A stretch of DNA of 64,000 nt from DATFVJ01 sp963851085 (GTDB taxonomy: Bacteria > Actinomycetota > Actinomycetes > Streptosporangiales > Streptosporangiaceae): NCBI GenBank assembly GCA_963851085.1, contig CAWKNX010000013.1:62001-126000 (forward strand), read 5' to 3'. A program made the translations under genes and the position numbers. This document shows positions 43,482 to 52,352 of the stretch, piece by piece. The stretch's first letter is position 1. The number at the start of each line of letters is the position of its first letter. The notes beneath the pieces were generated by a model. That model did no database searches, was not told the origin of the DNA, and saw only the letters and a program-made list of their open reading frames with translations.

Positions 43482-44821
43482 CCCGGGCGGACGCCACCGC
43501 GCGCCTGACCCGGCCCGACGGCGGTGCTCACCGGCGGGCCGACGATGGCGCTGGGTGTCGCGGGCCGTGCGGTGGGCCGCGCCACATCAACGTCGGGGCG
43601 GCGGCGGCGCTGCCAGGGCAGCGCGAGGATCAGCAGCGGGATGACCGCCAGGGAGGCGATGGCCCACGCATGCGCGCTCAGCCACCCGGGCACGATACCC
43701 GGCCCGAATCCCACGTAACTCACCCCCGCCCAGACGGCCGCGGCTGTCATGGCTGGCATGGCCCACCTGGTCATGCGGGCGGTGAGGAACGGCACCGGCC
43801 AGACAAGATACTGGGCGCTCACGCGGGGGCTAAAGATCAGGAATGCGATCAGCAGGGCGATCGTCAGGTCGACCGGGTGGGCGCGCCGCCACAGGTAGCC
43901 AGCAGTCAGCAGCCCGATGCAGAGCAGCAGGACGCCCGGCGTGCCCGTGGACGGCATCAGCTCGGTGTTCCCGTGCGTCACGAGCGTGGTCCATCCCCAG
44001 GTCCCGACCACCGGGCGCAGGCCGATTATCCCGTGCACGACCGCGGGGGACTGCCGCACAGGTGTGCCGACGGTCAGCGGCGAGCTAAGCACGAACGCCG
44101 CTGGGATGCCGAAGGCGCAGCACGCGGCGGTGAGCCTGCGCCGCGCGTCCGGCAGGGACAGGAGCACTCCGGGCAGCAGCAGCACCGACCAGACGCCAAC
44201 GGCGATGGACGCACCGAGGAGCGCCCCCGCGGCCCAGCCGGCGCCGCCGCGCGGCGACCGCGCCGCGATGAATGCGGCGACGCCCAGCGCGAGCACCTCG
44301 GGCTCCAGCTGGCCGTGGATCGCGCACACCATGATCGGCAGCGGGTTGCACGCGTACTGGAATCTCCGCAGCGGGCCACGGTGCGTCGCGAGCCGTCCGA
44401 CCAGCACGATCAGCACAAGATCGGCGATGACCGGCGCCAGCCTCCCGACGATCGGCCAGGCAAGGTGGGTGAGCTGGCCCAGCTTGAGCTCTCCGGCGAG
44501 CACGAAGGCCATGGTGGGCGGGAACGGCCATCCCCTGGGCCGTACGGCAAGTACGGGATCATGATGATGCAGGACCGCGGCGGCGGCCGCGGTGAAGTCG
44601 TTGGCGAAGTCGTAGGGCTGCCACGACTGCGTCGCGGCGAGGGACGCGACTGCGACCCGCAGCGCAGCCCCCACCGCGAGTGCGGCAGGTAACGTGGGCT
44701 GCCAGCCCCGCCGCTGGCTCAGCAGGCAAAGTGCCAAGCCGGAGACCAGCAGCGACGTGGTGGCGATGGTGTGAGCGACGATAAGCAGACAATGCCAGCT
44801 CTTGGTGACAAAGCGCATCAT
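43271..44821 (-). CDS. Polytopic membrane protein, GT87/mannosyltransferase-like
   Basis: A 516-residue protein. Residues 1-400 have about ten hydrophobic segments and carry features of GT-C/GT87 glycosyltransferases: WQPYDFANDFTAAAAAVLHHHDP after helix 1-2, RGWPFPPTMAFVLAG, RFQYACNPLPIMVCAIHGQLEP and FSPRVSAQYLVWPVPFL. The last ~110 residues (RPGQARGGVRPGQARGGV...) are a translation of the 27-bp repeat and then of DNA antisense to the TetR gene, so the functional protein probably ends near residue 400. No clear ribosome-binding site; ATG 44818 is an alternative start. Confidence 0.75.
   Translation of the reverse strand: MMRFVTKSWHCLLIVAHTIATTSLLVSGLALCLLSQRRGWQPTLPAALAVGAALRVAVASLAATQSWQPYDFANDFTAAAAAVLHHHDPVLAVRPRGWPFPPTMAFVLAGELKLGQLTHLAWPIVGRLAPVIADLVLIVLVGRLATHRGPLRRFQYACNPLPIMVCAIHGQLEPEVLALGVAAFIAARSPRGGAGWAAGALLGASIAVGVWSVLLLPGVLLSLPDARRRLTAACCAFGIPAAFVLSSPLTVGTPVRQSPAVVHGIIGLRPVVGTWGWTTLVTHGNTELMPSTGTPGVLLLCIGLLTAGYLWRRAHPVDLTIALLIAFLIFSPRVSAQYLVWPVPFLTARMTRWAMPAMTAAAVWAGVSYVGFGPGIVPGWLSAHAWAIASLAVIPLLILALPWQRRRRPDVDVARPTARPATPSAIVGPPVSTAVGPGQARGGVRPGQARGGVRPGLARRGVRPGLARDGVGPSRPVRMRARMSLYRSAGPAAAGDACSSSRATRGYWPVAAACCR
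43423..43510. repeat. 27-bp tandem repeat shared by two convergent coding ends
   Basis: Three full copies plus a partial of a 27-bp unit, core CCCGGGCGGACGCC. As 27 is a multiple of three, the repeat adds 9-residue blocks to the C-termini of both the TetR gene and the antisense membrane-protein gene. Confidence 0.8.
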
Positions 44822-44825
44822 TCAC

Positions 44826-44871
44826 AACAAATCTGGGTCATGGTCTCAGATTTTGTTCAGGTTTGACCCAG
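44826..44871. promoter_or_regulatory. Divergent control region with two interlocked inverted repeats
   Basis: AACAAATCTG (44826) pairs with CAGATTTTGTT (44847), and CTGGGTCA (44833) pairs with TGACCCAG (44864); the two repeats share bases. They lie just upstream of the membrane-protein gene and 150 bp upstream of the acylase start. They may be an operator for a dimeric regulator such as the nearby TetR protein. Confidence 0.45.
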
Positions 44872-45023
44872 GGAACGCCGCCCCTCACTCCACCGGCCGC
44901 TGCCGCGGCCGGATTCGCGGTAGTAGCGTCGCAGCCGTGCGGTGTCACCCGAGGACGGTGGCATCGCCCGAAATCCGCCGGGTCTGCCACGCGGTCACCC
45001 GGCATCCGGAGAGAAGGAGAGCG

Positions 45024-47567
45024 ATGGGTTACGACCGGAAGTGGCCGCTGCGCGGCCGGGGCGGCGGCATCGCGTTCACCTGCGCGGGGGTGCTGTTCCT
45101 GGCCCCAAGCGTGGTCTTATCCGCAGCCGCCGCGCCCCCGGCCGCGGCGGCTGGCACGGCACTGCTCAGCCAGCCGGCCGGGGCCACGGCGGCCACGGCC
45201 CCCTCGGCCGGCGCGCGCTATGTGGCCGAGATACGCCGCACCGCGTACGGCATCCCGCACATCGTCGCACCGGACTTCGGCAGCCTCGGCTATGGGTACG
45301 GATACGCCTTCGCGCAGGACAATCTGTGTGTCATGGCCTCGCGGGTGGTGACCCTGCGGGGCGAGCGGTCGCGGTACTTCGGGCCCGACGCCGAATCAGA
45401 CGACCCACTCGCGCCCGCGACCAACCTCGACAGCGACGTCTACTACCAGAACATCCGGCGATCGGGGATCGTCGGGCGGCTGCTCGCCGAGGCGCCACCG
45501 CGCGGGCCGACGCCGCAGGCACGCCGCCTGGTCGCGGGTTACGTCGCTGGCTACAACAGGTACCTGCGTGACACGGGGGTGGCGCACCTGCCCGACCCGG
45601 CCTGCCGCGGCGCGGCCTGGGTCGGCCCGATCACCGAGTTTGATGTCTGGAGCAGTTCCTACGACGTGAACGGGCTGGGCGGCGCCGACAATGTCAAGGA
45701 CGCCATCGCCACCGCGAGCCCACCCCCGGTCAGCACGGCAAGCCCGGCCACCGGAGCCAACGCAGCCGCAGCACCAGCCGCAGCCACGCAGGCGGCGGGC
45801 CGTGCGCTGCCGGCGGCTCTGGCTAGGCAAGCCTTGGCTAGGCTGGCACTGGCCGGCCGCAGCACCGACATCGGCAGCAACGCCTTCGCGCTCGGACGTG
45901 ACGCGACAACCGACAGGGACGGCATGCTGCTGGCCAACCCGCATTTCCCCTGGACCGGCTATGGCCGTTTCTACCAGGTACAGCTCACCATCCCCGGCGT
46001 GCTCAACGTCTCGGGGGCCAGCCTGTACAGCACTCCCCTGGTCGAGATCGGCCACACGGAGGGCCTGGCCTGGAGCCACACGGTGTCCACGGCGCAGCGC
46101 TTCACCCTCTACCAGCTCACGCTCGTACCCGGCCACCCGACCAGCTACCTGGTCGACGGCCGCCCGGAGCAGATGACCACCCGCACCGTGCAGGTGACCG
46201 TCCGCGATCCCAGCGGCACGCTGTCCACGGTCTCCAGGACGCTCTACAGCTCGCGGTACGGCCCGGTGCTCGCCCTGGGCGGCCCAACAGCCTGGACAGC
46301 CACGACCGCGTACGCCATCCGCGACGTCAACGCGCAGAACCTGCGCTCGCTCAACGAGTGGCTCGCGATGGACGAGTCGGAAAACCTCACCGAGCTCCGG
46401 AAAGCGCAGAACACCTACCAGGCCATCCCGTTCACCAACACGATCGCCACCGACACAAGCGGCTCGGCCTACTTCGCCGACGCGTCGGTCGTGCCGCACG
46501 TCACCGACGCCCAGGCGGCCCGGTGCGTCGACAGCCCGCTGGGCAAGGCGGTCTACCCGCAGTTGTTCATCCTCGACGGGTCCACGTCGGCGTGCCAGTG
46601 GGGCAGCGACCGCGGCGCGATCCAGCCTGGCATCTTCGCGCCCAGCCGGGATCCGCGGCTCACCCGCGCCGACTATGTGACCAACTCCAACGACAGCGCG
46701 TGGCTGGCCAACCCGGCCCAGCCGATCACCGGCTACCCGGCGATCTACGGTGACGTCGGCACCGAGCGGTCCCTGCGGACCCGACTCGGGCTGGACATGG
46801 TCGCGCAGCGCCTGGCCGGCACCGACGGGCTTGGCCCGCCCGGCTTCACACTCCCCGGCCTGCAGGCGACCATGCTCGGCGACCGCGACAACAGCGCCGA
46901 ACTTGCCCGCCGCGACGCGGTCGCGATGTGCCGCGCCCACCCGGTGCTCACCGCGAGCGACGGGACGAAGATCGACGTGGGCGCCGCCTGCGGCGTCCTC
47001 GCCCGCTGGGACGGACGCGGCGACGCGAGCAGCCACGGCGCGGTGCTGTGGCGCGAGTTCTTCGCCGAGGCTGAGCAGACAGCGGGAGAGAGCCTGTGGC
47101 GGGTGCCCTTCGACCCCGGGCACCCGCTGTCCACCCCGAGCGGCCTGAACGGCAGCCTGCCAGCCGTACAGCAAGCGCTCGCGGACGTCGTGCAGTTCTT
47201 CCAGGCCAGCCACATCGCGCTGGACATCCCGCTGGGCGCCGCACAGAAATACACCGGCATCCCGCTGAACGGCTGCACCGACGAGGAAGGCTGCTTCAAC
47301 GTGCTCGAAACCGGGGCGCCGCTCGCCGCCGACGGCACCTACCCGGACGTCAGCTTCGGCTCCAGCTTCATCATGGCCGTCGAGCTGACCCGGGCAGGGC
47401 CACGGGCCCGCACCATCCTCACCTACTCCGAATCGGCGAACACGGCCTCACCCCACCACACCGACCAGACACGTCTGTTCGCCGCCAAGAAGTGGGTGAC
47501 AGAACGGTTCACCGACGCCCAGATCAACGCCGACCCGGACCTGCGCGTCACCATTCTCCGCGGCTGA
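45024..47567 (+). CDS. Secreted penicillin-acylase-family (Ntn hydrolase) acylase, AHL/lipopeptide-acylase-like
   Basis: An 847-residue Ntn hydrolase of the PvdQ/AhlM/aculeacin-acylase branch. A signal peptide is evident (WPLRGRGGGIAFTCAGVLFLAPSVVLSAAAA). The alpha chain has RTAYGIPHIVAPDFGSLGYGYGYAFAQDNLC. Autoprocessing should expose Ser285 in TDIGSNAFALG, starting the beta chain with ANPHFPWTGYGRFYQVQLTIPGVLNVSG and HTEGLAWSHTVS. A catalytic Asn lies in VTNSNDSAW. A short Ala-rich insert (residues ~240-270) precedes the cleavage site. Relatives degrade acyl-homoserine lactones and cyclic lipopeptides. ATG 45024 has GAAGGAG upstream. Confidence 0.92.
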   Translation: MGYDRKWPLRGRGGGIAFTCAGVLFLAPSVVLSAAAAPPAAAAGTALLSQPAGATAATAPSAGARYVAEIRRTAYGIPHIVAPDFGSLGYGYGYAFAQDNLCVMASRVVTLRGERSRYFGPDAESDDPLAPATNLDSDVYYQNIRRSGIVGRLLAEAPPRGPTPQARRLVAGYVAGYNRYLRDTGVAHLPDPACRGAAWVGPITEFDVWSSSYDVNGLGGADNVKDAIATASPPPVSTASPATGANAAAAPAAATQAAGRALPAALARQALARLALAGRSTDIGSNAFALGRDATTDRDGMLLANPHFPWTGYGRFYQVQLTIPGVLNVSGASLYSTPLVEIGHTEGLAWSHTVSTAQRFTLYQLTLVPGHPTSYLVDGRPEQMTTRTVQVTVRDPSGTLSTVSRTLYSSRYGPVLALGGPTAWTATTAYAIRDVNAQNLRSLNEWLAMDESENLTELRKAQNTYQAIPFTNTIATDTSGSAYFADASVVPHVTDAQAARCVDSPLGKAVYPQLFILDGSTSACQWGSDRGAIQPGIFAPSRDPRLTRADYVTNSNDSAWLANPAQPITGYPAIYGDVGTERSLRTRLGLDMVAQRLAGTDGLGPPGFTLPGLQATMLGDRDNSAELARRDAVAMCRAHPVLTASDGTKIDVGAACGVLARWDGRGDASSHGAVLWREFFAEAEQTAGESLWRVPFDPGHPLSTPSGLNGSLPAVQQALADVVQFFQASHIALDIPLGAAQKYTGIPLNGCTDEEGCFNVLETGAPLAADGTYPDVSFGSSFIMAVELTRAGPRARTILTYSESANTASPHHTDQTRLFAAKKWVTERFTDAQINADPDLRVTILRG

Positions 47568-47637
47568 CAGCCACCGGCGGCAGGCGCACGCCGGCGCTTG
47601 CCGTCGGGCCCCGGGCCGCGGTAATGGCCAGGCCCAA

Positions 47638-47683
47638 ATGATCCTGAACGGCTGCGCGGTGCGGCACATCCGCGCAGCCGTTC
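47638..47683 (+). terminator. Terminator-like hairpin built from two inverted copies of the 20-nt motif
   Basis: ATGATCCTGAACGGCTGCGC (47638) is followed by its inverted partner, giving a perfect 14-bp stem GAACGGCTGCGCGG/CCGCGCAGCCGTTC with a 10-nt loop, then TTCCTTGTGGTTT. It lies 70 nt after the acylase stop codon. This is the only place where the motif forms a full hairpin. Confidence 0.75.
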
Positions 47684-48034
47684 GGATTCCTTGTGGTTTC
47701 AATGGCTCTGCATTGTCACCCGGTCAGGCCGGACCACTAATGGCAGCAGGTGTTGGTTGCAAAGATTGGCACGCCGTCGCTGTCGCGGTACAAGACGAGG
47801 TTGCCGTCGGTTTGCATGATCAAGGTCGACGGCCCATTTCCCGCAGGCGCTGCCGCAGGCCGGCGAGGGCTGGGATGCGCACGCGGCGCCTTTCTGCCCA
47901 GTGTTAGCGACGTGAGAGCTTCCCAGATATCTGGGAACTGCGCCGGATTCGTTGACCGTCGCGTGTCCGTCCCGCATTCTCGTCAGACGGGCCATGCCGT
48001 TACCGGCCGGTGCGTAGCTCAAGGAGGTGTCGCG
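47684..48034. other. Intergenic, no supported gene
   Basis: About 350 bp between the acylase terminator and the FHA gene. Nothing recognisable except AAGGAGG at 48021-48027, the FHA ribosome-binding site. Confidence 0.5.
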
Positions 48035-49018
48035 ATGGCCAACCGTAGGGATATGGCCGACCGCCCGCTCCGTGCCCCGATGCCGTCGCGCAGCCGCAAG
48101 CGCTGGGCACTGGCGGGCGGCATCGCCGGGCTCTGGGTGATCCTGCTTGCGGGCACCCGCTCCATCGTCGGTGGCACGGCGCTGCTGCTGCTGATCGCGG
48201 CGCTTGTCATCGGGAGCTTTCTCGCGCTGCGGTACCTCGGTATCGACCGTGGTCATCCATGGGTTCAGCGAGCGGCCACCCGCCCGTGGCGGGACGGACG
48301 TGAGGTGCTGCAACTGGCCTTGCGGCACGTTCCTGAGGTGTTCGTCATCACCCCGAGTGGGTCGCTGCTCGCGCCCAACCTTGTCGAGCTGCGGATGAAT
48401 CCCGCCGATGTAGCGTCGCTGACCGAAATGATGGAACTGGAGGTGGCCAACGCCAGCGCCAGCGAACTGTACGAAGCCAAGGTGGCCGCGCACGCCGCCC
48501 GCCTGGCCGGCGCCGGCCCCGTCGAGGTGAGCATCGTCGCCGACCCGGCGGTGCCCATCGGCCGTTACCGCCTCAAGCAGGGCAGGCGAGCCAGTCCCGC
48601 GCATACGGCCGGCGATGCAGCCGGACATGCCGCGGCTCCGCACGTCGGCGGGCACGCCCACGTAGCTCGATCGGTGGCCCCAACCCTCGTCAGGGACGTC
48701 CTGACAATCGCAGCGCCCTGCCCGGTGCCGCTGCTGCGGCTGGTGACGAAGGGTTCCGTTGCGGAGACCCGCGTCTCCGGGGCCCGCGCGGGCCGGGGCA
48801 GTGAAGCGGACCTGCCGCTGCCGGACGAGCCGACAGTGTCGAGAGTGCACGCCGAGTTCACCTTCGCGGAAAGTGAGTGGCGGATCACCAATCTGGGGCG
48901 CAACGGCGTGCTTGTGAACGAGATGCGCGTCGTTGCCGGGCACGCCGTGCGCGACGGCGATCTGATCAGGTGGGGTCCCCATCCCGACGCCCTTGTGTCC
49001 AGGGTCGAGGTCCGCTGA
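48035..49018 (+). CDS. Membrane-anchored FHA-domain protein (FhaA-like)
   Basis: A 327-residue protein. Two N-terminal hydrophobic segments, RWALAGGIAGLWVILLAG and GGTALLLLIAALVIGSFLALRYLG, then a region like the DUF3662 part of FhaA (PEVFVITPSGSLLAPNLVELRMNPADVASL). The C-terminal 90 residues are an FHA phosphothreonine-binding domain: GSEADLPLPDEPTVSRVHAEFTF, WRITNLGRNGVLVNEMRVVAGHAVRDGDLIRWG, with GSE, SRVH and NG signature residues. AAGGAGG precedes the ATG. It is followed after 24 bp by an uncharacterised partner gene. Confidence 0.9.
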   Translation: MANRRDMADRPLRAPMPSRSRKRWALAGGIAGLWVILLAGTRSIVGGTALLLLIAALVIGSFLALRYLGIDRGHPWVQRAATRPWRDGREVLQLALRHVPEVFVITPSGSLLAPNLVELRMNPADVASLTEMMELEVANASASELYEAKVAAHAARLAGAGPVEVSIVADPAVPIGRYRLKQGRRASPAHTAGDAAGHAAAPHVGGHAHVARSVAPTLVRDVLTIAAPCPVPLLRLVTKGSVAETRVSGARAGRGSEADLPLPDEPTVSRVHAEFTFAESEWRITNLGRNGVLVNEMRVVAGHAVRDGDLIRWGPHPDALVSRVEVR

Positions 49019-49042
49019 TGGGTCTCGCGGCCCGCCCGGAGC

Positions 49043-50083
49043 GTGCGATCCCCGGCGATCCTGAACTACGCTGACGGCTGTGTTGGCCAGCAGGCGGCCT
49101 CAGCGGGCGGTGGGGAATTGGCGACAGCGCGACTCGTAATCTGGTCCCCCAAACTGGGCGAGGAGCTGGACTGCCCGCTCGATGGGATCACCTGGCTCGA
49201 CCGGCACCTGCTCAGTGCGGGCGACGACCCCACGCTGCATCGGTCACCGCGCTGCGCCGGTGTTCGATTCGTGGACCACGGGTGGGAGATGTTCAGCCAC
49301 GACACCAGCCACGAGGTGTACGTGGCGTCCGTGGGGAAAGTGGCGTCCGTGGGATCCGTGGGGAACACTGCCAAAGAGGCTTGTCTTGACCACGAGCAGG
49401 TGCGGGCCGCCGCTACGCACGTGCTGCCGACGGCACGAGGCGGGCTGCAGCCGTACCCCCTGCGGCTCGGCTGCGGATCGTGGCTGGTGAGTGTGGGGAA
49501 ATGGGTCCTGATGCTGGATGTCGACGGCCCCGACTCCCGGAGCGGCAGCCCGGCCACGGCCGATAAGGGAACTGCCACCCAGGAGCGCCGTAGCCGCGCG
49601 AACGAGCCTGGTGTGCGCGGCCGCCGCGCCCGGCCACTGGCCGACGCGGTACCGAGGGTCCGCTCCTACTTCGAACGCAAGACGACAGCCCGCATGGCGA
49701 TCGCGTACTACTACCAGGAGTTCATCGTCGGTGCGGTCGGCCCGCAAACTGTGCCGATGATCGAGGTCGCCGTCGCACTGGACCTGACCGGCGACGCGGC
49801 GGTTTCTGAGTACAAGAAGGAACTCCAGCGCCTCACCTGGAACGAGCAGGGCCACCAGCGCGAGCTGGCCGAATTTCTGATCGCCAGCGGCCTGATCAGC
49901 AAAGCGGATGTCGAACTGGCCAGCAAGATAGCTTTCGATAACGAGCGCAACGGCAAGACCAAGGCCGCGCGGGCTCGGCTGCGGTACCGGCAGAAAAAGC
50001 ACCATCAACTCAAGGGCGCCGCCCTCGGCCGAGATCCCGGCGGCGCGGCCGGTGATCCGGACCTGCCAGTGAGCGTGCGATAG
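49043..50083 (+). CDS. FHA-linked conserved hypothetical, two domains
   Basis: A 346-residue protein from GTG 49043 (a TTG at 49118, just before ATARLVIWSPKLGEEL, is another likely start). The N-terminal half is strand-rich (LVIWSPKLGEELDCPLDGITWLDRHLLSAG, HEVYVASVGK, LRLGCGSWLVSVGKWVLMLDVDG). The C-terminal half is helical and highly charged: RSYFERKTTARMAIAYYYQEFIVG, VPMIEVAVALDLTGDAAVSEYKKELQRLTWNEQGHQRELAEFLIASGLIS, then RARLRYRQKKHHQLKG. It may be a phosphopeptide partner or target of the FHA protein. I cannot name the family. It contains a VASVGKVASVGSVG repeat. Confidence 0.75.
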   Translation: MRSPAILNYADGCVGQQAASAGGGELATARLVIWSPKLGEELDCPLDGITWLDRHLLSAGDDPTLHRSPRCAGVRFVDHGWEMFSHDTSHEVYVASVGKVASVGSVGNTAKEACLDHEQVRAAATHVLPTARGGLQPYPLRLGCGSWLVSVGKWVLMLDVDGPDSRSGSPATADKGTATQERRSRANEPGVRGRRARPLADAVPRVRSYFERKTTARMAIAYYYQEFIVGAVGPQTVPMIEVAVALDLTGDAAVSEYKKELQRLTWNEQGHQRELAEFLIASGLISKADVELASKIAFDNERNGKTKAARARLRYRQKKHHQLKGAALGRDPGGAAGDPDLPVSVR

Positions 50084-50147
50084 ACCGGCGGTCTCCCCGC
50101 AGCGGGCCGTCGCGGTACGGTTGCCGTGGGATCCGGGACGGAACACG

Positions 50148-50477
50148 ATGTTAAGTGTGACCAGCAACCCGCGTGTCTCCTTCTATGACCGCGAGCCAGT
50201 CATTGAGCACCTGAAGCGAGCCTACGTAGAGGGCCGCCTGGACGACGCGGAGCTTGATCTGCGTGTGGGTCGCGCCCTGACCGTCACAACCATGCTCGAA
50301 CTGGAGTCCCTCGTAAGCGATCTCCCCTGGCCATCCCTCAGGCCCGCCGCCCGCCGCGCGCGGAGGTTACGGTTCACCGTCTTGATCGTGATATCCGCCA
50401 CGGTCGGCACCGCGGTTACCACCTGCTACTGGGCAATGCTGATCACCGCTGGTATGTCCCTTCATCTGGTCAGGTGA
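50148..50477 (+). CDS. DUF1707 (SHOCT-like) membrane protein
   Basis: A 109-residue protein: YDREPVIEHLKRAYVEGRLDDAELDLRVGRALTVTTMLELESLVSDLPW is the DUF1707 domain (pattern REx...LxxAxxEGRLxxxEFxERxxxAxxAxTxxEL), then a hydrophobic segment LRFTVLIVISATVGTAVTTCYWAMLITAG. DUF1707 proteins are common single-pass proteins in actinomycetes, role unknown. It is 64 bp after the FHA-linked gene and may share its transcript. A 51-bp palindrome follows 95 bp later. Confidence 0.88.
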   Translation: MLSVTSNPRVSFYDREPVIEHLKRAYVEGRLDDAELDLRVGRALTVTTMLELESLVSDLPWPSLRPAARRARRLRFTVLIVISATVGTAVTTCYWAMLITAGMSLHLVR

Positions 50478-50528
50478 CCGCGGCAGCGCGATCAGGCCGT
50501 GGCCGTGACCGCGCGCCGCTAGCCGCGC

Positions 50529-50623
50529 GGCAACGCCGTCAATATGTACATTGCCCTGGCACCGCGCGTTTCATGATCGCGGTAATTTTTCTGCGCATAT
50601 CGCCGAAAAGTTACCGCGATCAT
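50529..50623. repeat. 51-bp palindromic element, copy D, with half linker
   Basis: The palindrome is at 50573-50623: ATGATCGCGGTAATTTTTC and GAAAAGTTACCGCGATCAT, one base changed in the left arm. It is preceded by GCCGTCAATATGTAC, the right half of the linker seen at 12199 and 59904. Confidence 0.85.
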
Positions 50624-50784
50624 CATCGGGCCGGGCCCCCGCGCAGCCGGAACCGTGCTGGGCCGGTGCCAGCGCGGAGTCGTTCGGCTAGATCTTGCGG
50701 CAACCCGCGGCGGCGGCCCGCCCGCGCGCGGGGTTCCTCTCCTCGCGCGGCCGAGGCGCTGAATGCGATGAGCTGGCACCAGGT

Positions 50785-50910
50785 GCTCTGGGGCAAGGTG
50801 GTGAGGCCCGCGACGCGTGGCAGCAAGCCCTGACGCTCTATCGCGCGCAGCACCGCGCTACCGAAGCGGGCAACGTCCAGCGACGAATCTATGACCTGGA
50901 TGCTAATTGA
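50785..50910 (+). pseudogene. Remnant of a TPR-type regulator C-terminus
   Basis: GEARDAWQQALTLYRAQHRATEAGNVQRRIYDLD is the characteristic last TPR and tail of AfsR/XRE-NTPase-TPR regulators (usual form EARDAWQQALxLYxxQxRxxEAxxVQxQLxxLD). Only about 40 residues remain; the upstream part has no homology. A decayed fragment. Confidence 0.65.
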
Positions 50911-50968
50911 TCGCACGCGAGCCATAGCCGTGTGCTTGGCATTATCTGGATCTGGAAGGATTGGCAGC

Positions 50969-51673
50969 GTGGGTGACCAGGTGGGGCGGCGGCCGCAATA
51001 CGATCCGTTCGCCGACGAATTCCTTGAGCATGCCGAAGACGGCTTCTTCAACGCCCACTACGACCGGCCGGTGTGCCTCGACTTACTTGGAGACGTCGCG
51101 GGCAAACGGATACTGGACGCGGCGTGTGGCCCAGGTTTGTATGCCGACGCGCTTGTGCGCCGTGGGGCGCAGGTGGTGGGTTTCGACCACAGCCCGCGCA
51201 TGGTGGAGATCTGCCGCGCACGGGTCGGGCTGGGTGACTTTCGTGTGCACGACCTTGGTGACCCGATCGACTGGCTGCCTGACGACTCCGTCGATCTAGC
51301 GCTGTGCGCGCTCGCGATCGAGTACGTCGATGATCGCGTGGCCGCCTTGTCCGAGCTGCGCCGGGTGCTGCGCCCAGGCGGTGCCCTGGTGCTCTCGCGG
51401 CAGCATCCGACCGGTGACTGGCTCCGGCACGGGGGAAGCTACTTCGACGTCCGGGTCATTCGCGAGACGTGGAGCAGAGGCTGGTCCCTGCGTTACTGGC
51501 TGGCACCGCTCCAGACCACGTGTGAGGAAATCTTCGAGGCTGGGTTCCTCATTGAACGTCTGCTCGAACCGCATCCATTGCCTGAAGCCGCTGCGATCAA
51601 TCGTGAGGCTTACCAACGGCTGATCCGCGAACCGAGAGGTTTCATCGCTTTCCGTCTTCGGCCACGCATCTGA
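50969..51673 (+). CDS. Class I SAM-dependent methyltransferase
   Basis: A 234-residue Rossmann-fold methyltransferase. Motif I RILDAACGPGLYADAL, motif II VVGFDHSPRMVEICRAR, motif IV DLALCALAIEYV and LSELRRVLRPGGALVLSRQHPTGDW are intact. The C-terminus has YWLAPLQTTCEEIFEAGFLIERLLEPHPLPEA, as in UbiE/Coq5-type methyltransferases. The GTG at 50969 has GGAAGGA upstream. The substrate is unknown. Confidence 0.92.
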   Translation: MGDQVGRRPQYDPFADEFLEHAEDGFFNAHYDRPVCLDLLGDVAGKRILDAACGPGLYADALVRRGAQVVGFDHSPRMVEICRARVGLGDFRVHDLGDPIDWLPDDSVDLALCALAIEYVDDRVAALSELRRVLRPGGALVLSRQHPTGDWLRHGGSYFDVRVIRETWSRGWSLRYWLAPLQTTCEEIFEAGFLIERLLEPHPLPEAAAINREAYQRLIREPRGFIAFRLRPRI

Positions 51674-51689
51674 TGCTCCCACTCCGAGG

Positions 51690-52293
51690 CGCGAGTACCT
51701 CAGGAGTACGAACGACCTGGCCCGCACGCGGCGTTCCCTGACCCGGACCGCCTCCACAGACAGCGGCGCCAGTCCCACCCGCCTGGTCGACCGCTGCATG
51801 GCAAGGTCACCGAGGGCGAGACGAAGTGGATCACTCGCCGTCACACCGTCGTCGCGGTAGGTGGCGATCAGCAGAACCGCGGAGTTCCGGAGTCGGCGGC
51901 CAAGGAACCGCAGCAGATCGACGGTCGCTTCATCGGCCCAGTGGACGTCCTCCACGACCACCACATCCAGCACTCCCGGTTCGTTGAGCTGGTGCAGCAG
52001 AGCGCCGAACAGCTCCTCGCGGGCAGCGCCCGTGCGGCACAGGTCGAGCAACTCTCCGCCGAGCTGAGCTGCGAGGTCAAAAGCGGCCCGAGCGGGCGGG
52101 GGGTGAACAGGCCGTCACAGGCACCTCAGGACCAGCGGGCCTCCGGCACCTCACACTCAAGCCGCTCCGCCAGCGCCGATTTGCCGACGCCCGCCTCCCC
52201 AGCGACAAGCACCAGCCGCCCGTCGCCTAGCCGAGCGTCCCGCGCATACTCGGTCAGCGACGCCAAAGACGATTCACGTTCAAGCAACGGCAT
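51690..52293 (-). pseudogene. LuxR-family AAA-ATPase regulator, broken N-terminal part
   Basis: The ATG at 52293 starts MPLLERESSLASLTEYARDARLGDGRLVLVAGEAGVGKSALAERLECEVPEARWS, with an intact P-loop (GEAGVGKSAL), and then hits a TGA stop where relatives read W-G-A-C-D-G-L. The sequence continues GACDGLFTPRPLGP, loses one T (frameshift), and goes on LLDLCRTGAAREELFGALLHQLNEPGVLDVVVVEDVHWADEATVDLLRFLGRRL with Walker B, then LIATYRDD. Homology ends after APLSVEAVRV. The LuxR DNA-binding end is absent. Confidence 0.85.
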
Positions 52294-52352
52294 CCCTATA
52301 GTGTCTGCCGCACCAACCTGTGAGCGCTACCGCGGGACTCCCGTCGCTGACG

